Positions 12,340 to 23,742 of a DNA stretch of 64,000 nt are shown piece by piece. Position numbers and translations under genes: made by a program. The notes beneath the pieces are model-generated. The model saw only the letters and a program-made list of their open reading frames with translations. It was not told where the DNA came from and did no database searches. The stretch is from Nyssa sinensis (Eukaryota > Streptophyta > Magnoliopsida > Cornales > Nyssaceae), in contig CM018043.1 of the NCBI GenBank assembly GCA_008638375.1, forward strand, positions 58,595,510 through 58,659,509, read 5' to 3'. Numbering within the stretch: the stretch's first letter is position 1; each line of letters starts with the position of its first letter.

Positions 12340-12559
12340 TGAAGGGACGATGGAAACATGGTTAGCGATAGCTTCTAACCCTCAGCTAAGAGAAGTGGAA
12401 AGATTGGGAAGCAGGCAAGCAGCACACTTGTACAAGTTCGGTTGAAATTATCACAGTTGATTTTGGCTTCCACCGAAAAGAAATTGAACAAACAGCCTGT
12501 TACTTGTCTCGCTTACCCAAGTCCATGTAAGATAGATCCATACTTTCATTGACTTCAAC
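12340..12559 (-). other. Probable 3' UTR exon of the EDL3-like gene
   Basis: On the minus strand, TTTTTCTTGGACAG is a good acceptor ending at 12560, and the exon would start at 12559. It pairs with a donor at 13418 (CCCAG/GTACAC), 19 nt after the F-box stop codon. The stretch also encodes a short frame beginning VEVNESMDLSYMDLGK, but the reading phase does not join it to the F-box frame. The poly(A) site was not located, so the lower end is approximate. Confidence 0.4.
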
Positions 12560-13418
12560 CTGTCCAAGAAAAAGATTACCTTAGTTAGATAAAGTATAAT
12601 CTTCACGCAGTAGCAAAGGCAGTTAAACAAAATTCTATATATTATACACTAGACCATGTCAAATGAGGGGCACAGAGGAAAAGGCAAAGAATACCTTGGT
12701 CATTTCCTAAGTAAACAAGCAAAAAAAATTACAATATATATTTCCACCAGGAGGATGGTTTTATATATTAGTAATCTTAGGATGCCACCACATTAGCCAA
12801 AAAATAACAACATAAAAGGTAGCAATGCAAACTTGTATTACCAAAGTTTACACAAAGATGTTCAACTACCGAGGCAATATTTGTCCACTACTAAAGTCCA
12901 CGTGTTTGGCAAGTGTTACATCTATAAGAAAAGGGGAAAGATTTGCAGAAGATAGATGGCAAAAATCCACTTTAGCACACAGGAGACTTGTGTCTTTGTC
13001 TGGTCTCCTAAATTACACCTGCATGTAGGTGCCATACACCATGCAATAGGGCCCCATCTTATAAAGATAATCCATTCACCCCTGGTAATCCTGCCTAAGA
13101 TATATCCTAGGTCAGAATCAACAGTCAAACCTGCCACCTTTTCCTTAGGAATCCAAAAGGCATAGAGATTAATTGAGCAGAACAATCAGACTAAAATGAT
13201 TAGCAATTGTAAAGATGATGGCCAAACCTATTCACTAGTAATAATATTTATCATAAGAGTTCGCACAGAGGTCAGAATTAGTATTTTAATTTTTTTTTAT
13301 CAGTCAATGTAACTTTTCTAAATTGCAGCAATAGAAAACTCATTTTCAAGATCTTTTGAAGTATTAACTATTAGCCCAATCAAAATTTAGAACAGAAGAT
13401 CTTTGTGCCAAAGTGTAC
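12560..13418 (-). other. Probable 3' UTR intron of the EDL3-like gene
   Basis: The donor is GTACAC at 13418 and the acceptor AG is at 12560-12561 (minus strand). The ORFs on both strands at 12825-13185 overlap each other and have no recognisable domain. Confidence 0.4.
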
Positions 13419-13437
13419 CTGGGTCTCATACCAAGGA

Positions 13438-14184
13438 TTACTCCAACTCAGATGCCTCTTCTGAATCAGACAAGGGCAAGAGGGTGCAGATCCCAAGCAC
13501 ATGGCCATTGAGGCACACATAATACTCGATGCAATCTTCGTAAGCACCTAACCTGCAGCTGGCACTCTGTGGTATCATTTTTGCTTGCAGCATGCTCCAC
13601 AGCTTTGCCTTACAATAGGGGCACACCTCTGTTGGATGAAGTTGGGCTCCCCTTTTGATAAGCATCTTCCGAACCTTTGACATTGCAAATGACTTGAAAA
13701 TTCCCCGGAAGAATCCAACATCCCCCTCTTCCCCTTGGTCAAGATGTTCGCAAGGGTCAGAAACATACAAAACATCTGTTCTGCATTGCGGTAAAAGAAA
13801 GCTTTTCCCTGACGTCCTAGAGAACCGGGTTCGGTAAACAAAATGGCCAGGAATATGAATGCTTTTAAACAAGCCATCCTTGGTACATCCTGAACAGTAA
13901 ATAAGCAGCTTCCCAAGGGCCCTCCAGTTACCATCAACACTGTGACTCCCACTAGATTGCAGATCAAGCATCATCTTAGGAGCTCTTGTTCGGCAGAACT
14001 CCTTCCAGAGTACTCTCTTAGCAAGATCATCAAACCATTTGCAGGAACAAGATAGAGTCGCTATCAACTTAGGATTCCAGTTCAAATGCTGAAAAAGTAG
14101 GAAGATCACTTCTTCAGTTAGATGCCCTTTTGTGCATGCACAGCTTGCTGAGTGTATGCAACGATATTGCTTCGTTATTATCAT
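13438..14184 (-). CDS. EDL3: EID1-like F-box protein (EDL3-like)
   Basis: An intact 248-codon single-exon frame. An F-box-type segment at about residues 20-55 reads HLTEEVIFLLFQHLNW and is followed by a CKWFDDLAKRVLWKEFC segment. After it come the long conserved EID1-like blocks: RAPKMMLDLQSSGSH, GNWRALGKLLIYCSGC, HFVYRTRFSRTSGKS, CDPCEHLDQGEEGD-like, VCPYCKAKLWSMLQAK and EYYVCLNGHVLGICTL. Family members act as substrate adaptors of SCF ubiquitin ligases in phytochrome A and ABA/light signalling. The frame can be extended to 14193 only through a GTG, and an acceptor (TTAATAG) ends at 14194, so I start at the ATG at 14184. The 5' UTR exon is probably 18240-18440. The stop is 19 nt before a putative 3' UTR junction, too close to trigger decay by the 50-nt rule. 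Confidence 0.9.
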   Translation of the reverse strand: MIITKQYRCIHSASCACTKGHLTEEVIFLLFQHLNWNPKLIATLSCSCKWFDDLAKRVLWKEFCRTRAPKMMLDLQSSGSHSVDGNWRALGKLLIYCSGCTKDGLFKSIHIPGHFVYRTRFSRTSGKSFLLPQCRTDVLYVSDPCEHLDQGEEGDVGFFRGIFKSFAMSKVRKMLIKRGAQLHPTEVCPYCKAKLWSMLQAKMIPQSASCRLGAYEDCIEYYVCLNGHVLGICTLLPLSDSEEASELE

Positions 14185-14193
14185 TCTCCTCAC

Positions 14194-14525
14194 CTATTAA
14201 TATCAAAAGAGGTGATGAAAAATAAATTCTTGTTGCATGATCAGATAATGTTATTTTAGTAAACATATCAACAAAGATGAAATTGCAAAACCCAAATTTC
14301 TATTATGAAAGTTACAAACTGGGACTTAGTTAGTGATTTCACAATTTAACTATAATTTCAGATTTCAGAAGGCATGATAAAGGAAGTTAGACAGGCAATG
14401 TTCTATATATGGATAGCCCTATAATCTAAATATATATTAGCAGAACAATCTCATTATTTAAGTTACATTAACACAATAAAGTACTCGCGTAGAAGAGGGA
14501 AAATTGTGGTTAATTGATGTCTTAT
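14194..14525 (-). other. 5' UTR intron of EDL3-like gene, acceptor-proximal part
   Basis: The intron acceptor is TATTAATAG ending at 14194 on the minus strand. The sequence upstream is AT-rich and has no feature. Confidence 0.4.
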
Positions 14526-15012
14526 GTATGGATGGCAATTTGCCCCGCCCCGCCCCTAATGGGGCAGGTATGGAAAGTCTATAAACGGAGTTGGAGCAGG
14601 GTCCGGGTGAGGCTTTGAAAACCTTGTCAGGGTTGAAGCAGGGTCTGGGGATGGTCACCCCGCCCTGAACCCACCCCGTTTATATATTAGTTTTTTTTTA
14701 AATCTCTATGTATACAAATTTTACTAATAAACCACACTATATAAAATTAGTTTTGAGATTTTTCATATCACACTCATATTATTTTTTTGTATATTGGTTG
14801 TTTTAGCAATAAATTTTTAATTTACCTACCAAAAAAATTCAACTTACTTCGAAAAAAAAAAAAACAATATCGGGGTTTGGGGCGGGGCGGGGCGGGGCGA
14901 GGATTATAAACAGGGTCAGCGTCAGGGTCAGGATAAACCTCTAAACGGGGCGGGACGAAGCAGGGACGGGACTGGAGATATAAACGGGGTCGGACTTGGG
15001 GAAGAGGCACCC
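14526..15012. mobile_element. GC-patterned MITE-like element
   Basis: The left edge has GGATGGCAATTTGCCCC and the right edge GGCACCCCTGCCATTGCC, whose complement is GGCAATGGCAGGGG, so the ends are loosely inverted. GGGGCGGGGCGGGG at about 14880, GGGGCAGG and repeated CGGGG words are typical of small non-autonomous elements with tandem GC motifs at their ends. It abuts an L1 fragment on the right. I found no clear target duplication. Confidence 0.45.
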
Positions 15013-15485
15013 CTGCCATTGCCATTGCTAGTCCTATGCAAATGTCACGAGAAGACAATGAATCATCTTCTGGTACATTGTCCATTTACTTGGGCCATTT
15101 GGACTCTTTTGATTGGTTTGTTTGGAGTGCTTCGGATGATGCCGCAATCTACATTGGATGTTCTTGCCTAACGGAGGGGGATATCACCCTCTAGAAGGGT
15201 TAGAAGGGCATGGTGAGTGGCTCCTCTTTGCATTTGGTGGATCATATGGCAGGGAAAGGAACCATATGGCCTCTGAGGGTGTTGAGTCTCCTTTATGGGT
15301 TGTAAAAGCCTTGGTTTTGACTTTTGAGCACACTCTTTTTTGGTTGTCAGGAGGCTCTTCTGTGGCTATAGCCGATTTTTTGTCCTTTTTACACTATTAA
15401 TCCATAGAGCCTTTTATATATTTCTGTACGGGGTGCACCTCCTTGTTGCTCTCTAATGAAACTTTACTTATCCAGAAAAAATAAA
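15013..15485 (+). mobile_element. L1 LINE 3' end in the EDL3 5' UTR intron
   Basis: The translation begins CKCHEKTMNHLLVHCPFTW, the C-x2-C...H-x3-HC zinc-binding (zf-RVT) part of plant L1 ORF2, and continues through several frame breaks to an LCIWWIIW motif. The 3' UTR carries GGGGTGCACCTCCTTG and an ACTTTACTTATCCAGAAAAA tail. It lies antisense to the host gene, with its 5' part lost or replaced by the MITE-like block. Confidence 0.7.
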
Positions 15486-16940
15486 ATAAGTAATCATGTA
15501 CAAGATTTTGAGCACATAGTGCTATCATGAGGCTGCTGATACAAAAACTTCAGTCTTCTAAAGTACATGGTTGGACAAGCAATATGGCAGGATGAAGAAA
15601 GCAATGAGTATAAAAGATTAAAAAAAAAAAGAAGAGAAAACAGAATGTTTAAGCACTTCTACCTGGCAAAAATGTCTTTCACCTCGTGTCTAATTATATC
15701 CCTTTATTGATAAAAACCATTGAGACTGATAAATCGTCAACACAGCTAGAAGAAAACTCAATCAACGACATTCATCTCCTTCAGTCCCAAAGTCCAAACA
15801 GACATTTCTAATTCTCCACTTTGTAAGGGCCAACGACTAAACACTATATGGACAAGAAAAATTTAAGTATCAAAATCCTTATATGAATACTCCAGCAATG
15901 TACAAATTAAGTTATTTGTCACACGTGTCAAATAAAGAGGGGGCCAAAGGGTAAGGAAGTTTCCAAGGCTTTTTGAAAAACAGAAAAACTGCTGACCTCA
16001 TAATCATTTCATTTAGACAGAGGTCAGAGAGCACGTAAGAGAAATGACAGTCAAAATTTATAAGTATAAAGGAAGTCTCTCTCTTTTCCTCTCAAGTACT
16101 TGAAAACTTTACAACAAAAATAAGAAAGCTGCCCATTTGTTAATGCTGCTATATAAAGTGTACATCATTCATTTCACTTTGTGTAACTTTTATTGCATAT
16201 AAGTTATTTTATTCCCAGATTGTCATTCATTATGATTCATCAGAAAAATATATCAATAAATTGTTTGATACATACATACACACATTACTGCATACCATTT
16301 AAAAATAAATAAATCTATTCTAAACTAAATAACGATTGTGTCACAATATTGCTGACTTATCAAATAAAGAAGTGTTTCACAATCTTACCAAACTGACCAT
16401 TTGACCTTTTGGAAGGTTTATCAACTTCGTCCTAGCCACATAAAAACAAGTCTCTGGGTTCATGCTGGCCATATGATATTAAGTTTAAGATAATAAAAAA
16501 GAAGAAGATTGGAACACATGTGCAGGGAAAAGGTTCAGTACTTTTTCACACTATCAAGGGTTGACCAGCAAATTATCCTTGACAGACAAATTGAACTTTA
16601 CAGTTTATTTGGATAGAGTGATTTGGAGGAGAACAAAGGATTCAAGTGGAGTGATACCAAATTCTCTCGTTTGGATGTTTTGCAAAGGAGGGAAAGGTGG
16701 AGATTTGGGAAACTTAGGAGAGATTAAGCCTCTAGGGTTTTAAATCCATCCAAAAGTGGGCAAATTTGGAGAGAAAATAAATTCATTTAAAAAGATAAAT
16801 ATGTCATTAATGCAATAACTAAAACTTAGGACAACTAATCACAAAAAATTGTATTAATTATTAAATAATCTATATATAACTTTTTTTATTTTGCATTTGT
16901 TGTACCTATCAAAAAAAAATTATGTTTTTAGTATTTTTGG
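15486..16940. other. EDL3 5' UTR intron, no further gene
   Basis: AT-rich sequence with A-runs. The ORF at 16561-16743 has no recognisable domain. A TACCTATCAAAAAAAAATTATG tail-like stretch (shortened here) near 16900 may mark another decayed L1 end. Confidence 0.4.
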
Positions 16941-16949
16941 TTCAAAAGG

Positions 16950-17095
16950 GCATTTTCTTTGTATGGAGGCTCTTATGTAGATTTTTTGGGAAATATAAGA
17001 CTTTAATTCTATAGTCTTCCCTTGTAAATATGGGTTTGCCCCCTTGGGCAGTTTTTATACATGAAATACCATTTACCTATCCAAAAACAAAAAAG
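16950..17095 (+). mobile_element. Short L1 3' UTR remnant
   Basis: GGGTTTGCCCCCTTGGGC at about 17030 is followed by TTTACCTATCCAAAAACAAA, the tail pattern shared by the other L1 3' ends in this window. Too little remains for an ORF2 match. Confidence 0.45.
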
Positions 17096-17334
17096 CCTTT
17101 CAAACAAGGTGAAAATGAAAACTGTCTTTTCTCTTCTATCTTAAGTTATCATCTCTTTTCTTTATTGTCCAAAACTATCAAACATATTGTTAAATTCAAA
17201 AAACATTTGAAAATAAGCGTCAATTATACAAGTAACTGTTAAGACATGTTGGATAGCATCCAGTGGACTGAGGGTCTAGAAGTAGAAGAAGAAGAAGAAT
17301 CTTAATAATCAATCTCACAAACGAATTTTCTAAA

Positions 17335-17368
<34 letters not shown>

Positions 17369-18239
17369 CAAACCTAATATTCAACCTTTTCTGATAAAAT
17401 CAATATTATTGAAGCCTCAAAAGAAAATTCTTCTTCCAGGGAAAATTTTCAAGAGATTATTTACCATGGAACCAACTATGGCAAAAAGCGTAAAGAATCT
17501 TAACCATTAACCTCCACTGGTAAAGAATAAAACTCTAGACTATTACATTGGTTCTGCTTGCATAAAGGGTAAAGAATTCTACATGGCTTCTGCTTACATA
17601 CTCTCTAGGTTCACACAAAATTGCATAGTTGTATTCTCAGTAGAGTTAGATTATGACCATCAGGCGAATGAAAGCTAAAGGTCCGATATTTATGAGCTAG
17701 GCAGTTATAAATCTTCGAGAATTATTCATTGGTCTCAAGAGAAGTAACAGGTGTTACAAAAAGAGAAATAATCAACAAATTATAGGTATTAAATCCAAAG
17801 CACTGACTTAGATCCTCAGTATGCACCAAGGAATTAAGTACTAACCAAAATAACACCTAAATTTGCTGCAAGAAACAACAATCAACAAATCGCATTAGTT
17901 CCCTCAACAAGATGCAAAAGCACTTTCACCTACTTAGCAATGACTTATCAAGAATCAAAGAAAAAGTGAGCCAAAATCCGAGAATTATCAATAAAAATCC
18001 AAATATTTTAAATTTCAAACCCCGAAATTATTAATCAGAATCCAAATATGAAACCCAAATATGTAGGCAGTGAGTGAGCCACAGAAGGGACCCGAGATAC
18101 TGATTCATCCATTGAGAAATTGAATCGAATCCCGTCAAATTTCAACAATCAAAGTCCAAAAAATACCACTCAAATGAAGCATGGTTAAAAAACCCACATT
18201 ATAATTCAACCCTAGAGGGGAAAAACAAAAAACACCAAC
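17096..18239 (-). other. EDL3 5' UTR intron, donor-proximal part
   Basis: Contains (AT)n at 17337-17364 and (GAA)n near 17285. The donor GTTGGT on the minus strand ends the upstream exon at 18240. No coding signal. Confidence 0.4.
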
Positions 18240-18440
18240 CTTTTCAAGCTCAGTAGAAGCAGAGAAACGCAGATCGGACCAACAATAGAGATTCAAAGCA
18301 TTCAACAGAACTAACAGATCGAGATGGAGAGAGAGTGGAAATCAAGCTAAGAGATGGATGGAGAAAGAAGGTGCGGAGACGGAGAGAGAAGACGCGGGCC
18401 GTGCAGCTGATGATAAGTGTCGTGAGAGAGAAGACGCTAA
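18240..18440 (-). other. Probable 5' UTR exon of the EDL3-like gene
   Basis: On the minus strand this is a CT-rich, leader-like sequence (CTTCTCTCTC, CTCTCTCCATCTC) ending in CTTGAAAAG/GTTGGTG, a good donor. The next plausible acceptor on that strand in front of a conserved start codon is at 14194. The intron would be about 4 kb. No RNA evidence is available, and the 5' end is approximate. Confidence 0.45.
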
Positions 18441-19639
18441 ACACCCATAGGATCCTAATATTAACCGGTTTTAACTCGATTACAGAAACGGGTTGAATTA
18501 AATTTGAATGCCCGGTGGGGGTGAACTGATGGACGGGGGGGTTAAATCAGGCCGATTCTTTAATTGGACATTTCAAGGAAGAGAAGTAGTAAAAGTTAGT
18601 TAATTCGGATAGTTTTATGGTTAACTCAATAAATCAAACAAATTTATATAAATTAATTAGGTTATAAATAATTATAATAAAAAAGATATAATAACTAAAT
18701 TTTTTAGTGATTTATCTTCCTAAATGATATTAAAATATTTTTATATTATATTTAATAAATTCAAGAGGTGTTTTTACTTTTTATTACTATACTTATATAA
18801 TATTTAACTTAAACTTTAACAATAAATTTAATACTTTAATTATAATTTATTATTTGAAATAAGAGATCACAATATAAGAATTCATATAATATTAGAATTT
18901 TTTTCAATATTAATTTATAAGATATGATAATACAATAATATATTATTTACCATGTTACATTCATATTTTATTATTTATCTATTTTGATTTATGTACTTTA
19001 AAATATATGTTTAATATTTTAAAATATTTTTTTAATATTTTAATAATATGATTGGTCCGACCAGTTGACCTACTGATTGACCAGGTGACCCATTGACCCG
19101 GTCCCTTTACCGAGTTGATGTTTGGGTCGGCTTAATAACTATGGTTCGAATTCTTCAAACCAGTCTAACGGTTTCTTGTCAACCAGTCTCGAGTTCGAGT
19201 TCGAGTTCAAGTCCCTCTATGCCGATCGTTGGTAGTTAGAATTTAAAGGGTGGACCTAGCTGTCACGGAAAAGAAAACTTAATCTGATGCGTGTAAGCTG
19301 ACTCAAAATACTTCTAACCGATCCATAAAAAAAACAGTGATAATAAATTTGTTAATTATTTTTTTAATATTTTTATTAAACAAAGAGTATTTTATATGTA
19401 ATTTTTTAATAATAATTTGATATTTTTATATATAATGCATATAATATTCAATTAAGGGTTACAAAAATTTCTAATATTCTTTTGAACCGAATAAGTTATG
19501 TTTCTTGCCCTTGTTTATGTCAAAACTTTTCAATTTATAATGCTTTTAACTTAATTTAATTATACATGATTAATAATTATAATTACCAAGATATGTCATA
19601 AATAAAATATATATAACTACATATATGACTATGCAGGTC
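18441..19639. other. EDL3 upstream flank with a repeat-like block
   Basis: Strongly AT-rich (18600-19050), then GACCAGTTGACC- and GACCCGGTCC-type words and a TTAATAACTATG end near 19142. These look like the terminus of another non-autonomous element, but I found no matching left end. No TATA box is assigned. Confidence 0.35.
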
Positions 19640-20400
19640 CACCTAGATCATAGTATAGTTCAAAGAATAAGTAGCGAGTTCGAGTTGGTCACGATGAGTG
19701 CACTTTCTATCGTGAAAAGGAACACTAGAAGGCACAATGTCCTTAGTGAATAAGCAAGTTTGTGAGTCATGACAACAGTTTTTTAGATGTAGAGATCGTC
19801 ATACTGTAACGATTGCACTACCAGTGGATGAGTCCTCTACATCATCAGGTCTCACACTATTCTTGATAGCTAAGAAATTGCAGAAGCTTCTCTCCACTCA
19901 TTAGCCTAATGCTCTTTCAGTTTCTCCCCCTGCAAATTCTTTTCTTTCTGGATCTTCAGGTATATCTCGGTCCACTTGGGTCTTTGACTCAGATGCTACA
20001 CATTATATGACTAGTGATCCATCTTTGTTCACTTCTACCTTTTCTCTTCCTTCTGTCTCTGTCCTTGCCACCAATGACATTTCTATGTCTTTAGCTGGTA
20101 TTGGTTCTATTGTTTTTTTGCACTTATCTCTTTTTGATGTTTATTACATTCCTCAAATTACTTTTAATTTAATTTTTGTTAGTCAGTTTTTTTATTATGG
20201 TTATAAAGTTCATTTTTCTTCTTCTGCTTGTGTTGTGCAGGATCCTCGTTCCAAAAAGCTGATTGGAACAGGTCATAGGAAGGGAGGATTGTATGTGTTA
20301 GAAGAGTTGCATGTTCTAGATATGGTTGCTTGCTCAGTTGATTTGTCTACCTTTCGTTTGCCTAAAACCCCCCCAACCGGCCCATTTTGCCAGGCCTAAT
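19640..20400 (+). mobile_element. Copia retrotransposon, gag end to protease/pre-integrase fragment
   Basis: Around 19965 the translation gives STWVFDSDATHYMTSD, which matches the Copia protease region where the usual W-x-x-DSGA-x-x-H-M-T carries the catalytic Asp-Ser-Gly. Here the Gly position is Asp (DSDA), so the copy is probably inactive. It continues through VYYIPQI-x-FNLI, GYKVHFSS, LIGTGHRKGGLYVLEE, the GAG-pre-integrase motif. Coding similarity stops near 20400. The integrase and most of reverse transcriptase are missing, and the next recognisable part starts at 22735. Confidence 0.8.
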
Positions 20401-21289
20401 CAATATTATGGGTGTAAGATTTTGGAGGATCAAGCAATTTGATTATCTCATTGCTTTGTTTTGCCTTTCATTGTGCATTGAGGGATGGTGTGTTTCACTT
20501 CGTCAAAAGCAAATAACTAATATTATCAAAAGCAAATAACCAGTCCTACTCACTTTGTCTTTCATTGTTTTATTTTATGTTTATCAAAATAGTGCTCTTT
20601 TAATATGGTGTGTTTCACTTTCTCTCCTACTCACTCTTAAATGTGAGGTCCTTCAATCTTTGTAATCCAAAATACATAATTTGAAATTAATAAGCCTTAC
20701 ATTAGAAAAGACTTTGAAGCTGAATACAATAGAAAAAAATGAATTTGGTATTTCTTTACTTTTACTCATTTTCAAACCATTGAGTTTAGAGAAAAATATT
20801 ATGATTTCATGAACAGGTTGAAGTGTAATAAAAAAATATTTTGTATCCTTATTCAGAAGTCCAAACCTCTTCATCTAAAACATCAAATTGGCATGTCACA
20901 TCTTCCCAACCAAAATAGTTGTTTTTGTTCATTCTCGTAAAGAAGAAATCAAAATTACACATAGAAATAATATTATTGTTGCTGATTCTTACAAAGGAAT
21001 CTCACCAGCAATAGATCTCAAAGATATAGCAACAAAAAAAGGAATGTAAACAAATAATTGAACAAAATAATTTCTTAAATTGTTCTCTTAAGACAATATC
21101 AAAACTAGTGGACAAGATTGAAACAATAAAAAAAAAATGTTTTTGGTACATCAAAAAAGATTGAAACACCATTGTTCCACCATTTTGTTGAAACGCCAAA
21201 CTTTTCTTTCAAACAAATCTTAAATTTCTAAACAAAAATATATTTTTGCCTAAATATGTATCCTAGAAGGGATGAGAATAGGGTATTTT
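20401..21289. other. AT-rich filler inside the broken Copia element
   Basis: No integrase or reverse-transcriptase motif is visible. The small minus-strand ORFs (20653-20874, 21002-21199) have no domain. Confidence 0.4.
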
Positions 21290-22450
21290 GCAAATATTAG
21301 TTTCTTTTTAGACATTGAAAAATGAAAGTTGTAAATGCACAATAAATAAACAAGAGAGAGAGCATACATAATAGTTTTACGAGGTTCGAAAAACTTCATA
21401 CGTCCTCGACTCAAGTATCCTCACTTGAGTTTTTCCACTCTCGTGCCCTCCTTGCAAGTGGAGACCAAACCTTTACAAAGTGAAAACTGCAACCCTCTTA
21501 TCCCAAAAAATATACCCTTTTGCCTCACCTCGTAGTACCTACCAACAACTCTCACTGTAATGAGATGATACAAAGATGTTTACCAAATAAAATTCTCTTC
21601 TAGAGTGGTTTTGGTGTAATAAGATGCTTACTCTTTATAGATAGATCATATGTAAGCTCCGAGTATTTAAGATGAGTATAGCTTTCAGATCTAGATTTGG
21701 AAGATGTTAGATATAAAGTCAATAACAAAGATGTGATTGTGTAAGCTTGTAAGAGATGACTTAGAAAGTCTTAGAGAACCTCCATTTATAGCCTTTTAAA
21801 GTATATATCCATTGTTTTTCAAAAAGAGTTATTTTTTCTTTTTTTGTTTGTTCAAAATTTGAATTTGTGATTGCTAGGTTAACAAAATCAGTCAACTACA
21901 ATGAGGATTGGTCAATTGATTAGGTCAACTGATTTGTTTAGAGGGTTTGAGGTTCATTTGGTCAGTAACAAGCGGTAGACTGATTTTAAGGATCAGTCGA
22001 CTGATTCTATTTGTACACTGATTTTGCTTTTGAGAAGTAGTCGACTGATATTATCTTTAGGTCGACTAATTTGGACAGTTTGCTCAGACAATCTATCAAT
22101 TAGTCATCCAGTTGACTGGTTTTGTTTGAATACTTATTTTGCCTTCGAAAACCAATCGACTGAATCTACTTGGAAGTCGATTGACTTGTACAGTGAGTCT
22201 ATAGGTTGTTTTGCAAAACATCACTCAGACAATTGATTCTTAGGATCAATCGATTGGTTTGATTAGTGTAACAAATAATCTTTAAGAATTAGTCGACTGG
22301 TTCCATAAACTGGTTGACAGGTTTAGAGAGTAAGTGTTTTTTTGCTTATTTTTCTTAGTGTACTTTTGTCAAAACCTTTTGATTTTTTAAAACTATGAAA
22401 ATGTTTTGTTTTGAAAAAATCATTTGAAGTTAGTTTTTAGATGATCATTT
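21290..22450 (-). mobile_element. LTR-like block, minus strand, nested in Copia remnant
   Basis: On the minus strand, the sequence near 21380 reads TTCGAACCTCGTAAAACTAT followed by CTCTCTCTC, a signature seen near the R-U5 end of Copia LTRs. Upstream on that strand are many TCGACTGATT-type words (21890-22310), which form a degenerate repeat. No coding capacity. The ends are approximate and no target duplication was found. Confidence 0.4.
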
Positions 22451-22734
22451 TAAATAGTGAGAGCTTACGGCCAATGATCAATGTAATCTTAACAGCACTC
22501 AAAACCCAAAACCCCACAATAAGGAAAATGAAAGTATTTACTTGAATCCTTGGGTTTCATGCTTGTATCATCATGAAAGCATTCCACTTGTTTTGATCTT
22601 TGCTTCGGAGCATGCCCTTGAGTGGAATCTTTTGGCTTGATGGACTTGTCATTTTCTTGGTCAACAATCTTCTTTGACCTATATGACCTATTTTCATTGT
22701 CACTTAGATAAAACATGGGCGTTTTGCTATGCAA

Positions 22735-23706
22735 AGTTCCAAATTAGTTAGTACTCCACTTGCCTCTTATTTTAGACTTTCTGCAACATTGTCTCTACAG
22801 AGTGAGGAAGAGAAACAATATATGTTGAGTGTTCCTTATTCTAATGCATTTGGTAGCATTATGTATGCTATGATTTGCATACGTCCAAATATTTCACACA
22901 CAGATAGTGTTGTCAGTCGATATATAACCAACCTTAGCAAGGCTCATTGGTAGGCATTGAAATGGATACTTCGGTATTTGAGAATAACTTCAGATATTGG
23001 CTTAGTGTTTGATAAAGCTCGTGGCTTTAGTTCTATCGTTGTAGGTTATGTTGATTCAGATTATGCTGGTGATCAGGATAAAAGGAGATCTTTAACAGTT
23101 TATGTCTTCACATTTAGAGCTGACAATATTGGACACAACTCGTGAACACAACTTGAAAATGACACGAACTTAGCAAGTTTTGAGTTGAGCTTAATCGTGT
23201 TCATGTCAAAATCGGGTCAGACACAATTAATATGATTATTATTCGTGTCGTGTTCGAGTTGACCCGACTAACTTGAAATTGACCCGACCTAGACACGATT
23301 AACACGATTATTATTTGTGTCATGTTCGGGTTGACCCGGCTAACCCAAACTTGACACAATTATATACATGTTTTACTCAATTTAATAGTAATACTAATTT
23401 TAAAAATATATTAATTATTAAGTTATATAATTATTAGTTTTAACCATGAATATAAATATATAAGTATTAATAGAAAAATAATAAAGATATAATAATCTTT
23501 AAAAAAAAATAGTTGAATTCATTTTTATCACTTTAATAATAAATGTAATGAGATCATATAGATTACAAGACAAATCTTAATAAAAGAATTAATAATTTAA
23601 TAAACTATACTATATTGATTAAGCATATTAGTCTTGCAATTCCTTTAAATATTCTAAAATAATATTATTAAAATTAAATAAATCATATATTACTCTTCTT
23701 TCTCTC

Positions 23707-23742
<36 letters not shown>

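Noticed and set aside
13575..13967. A 130-aa minus-strand ORF inside the F-box gene
   Set aside because: A shadow in another frame of the EDL3-like coding sequence.
18441..19640. A further hAT-like element ending in TTAATAACTATG at 19142
   Set aside because: No left terminus or target duplication could be matched, so it is mentioned only in the flank entry.
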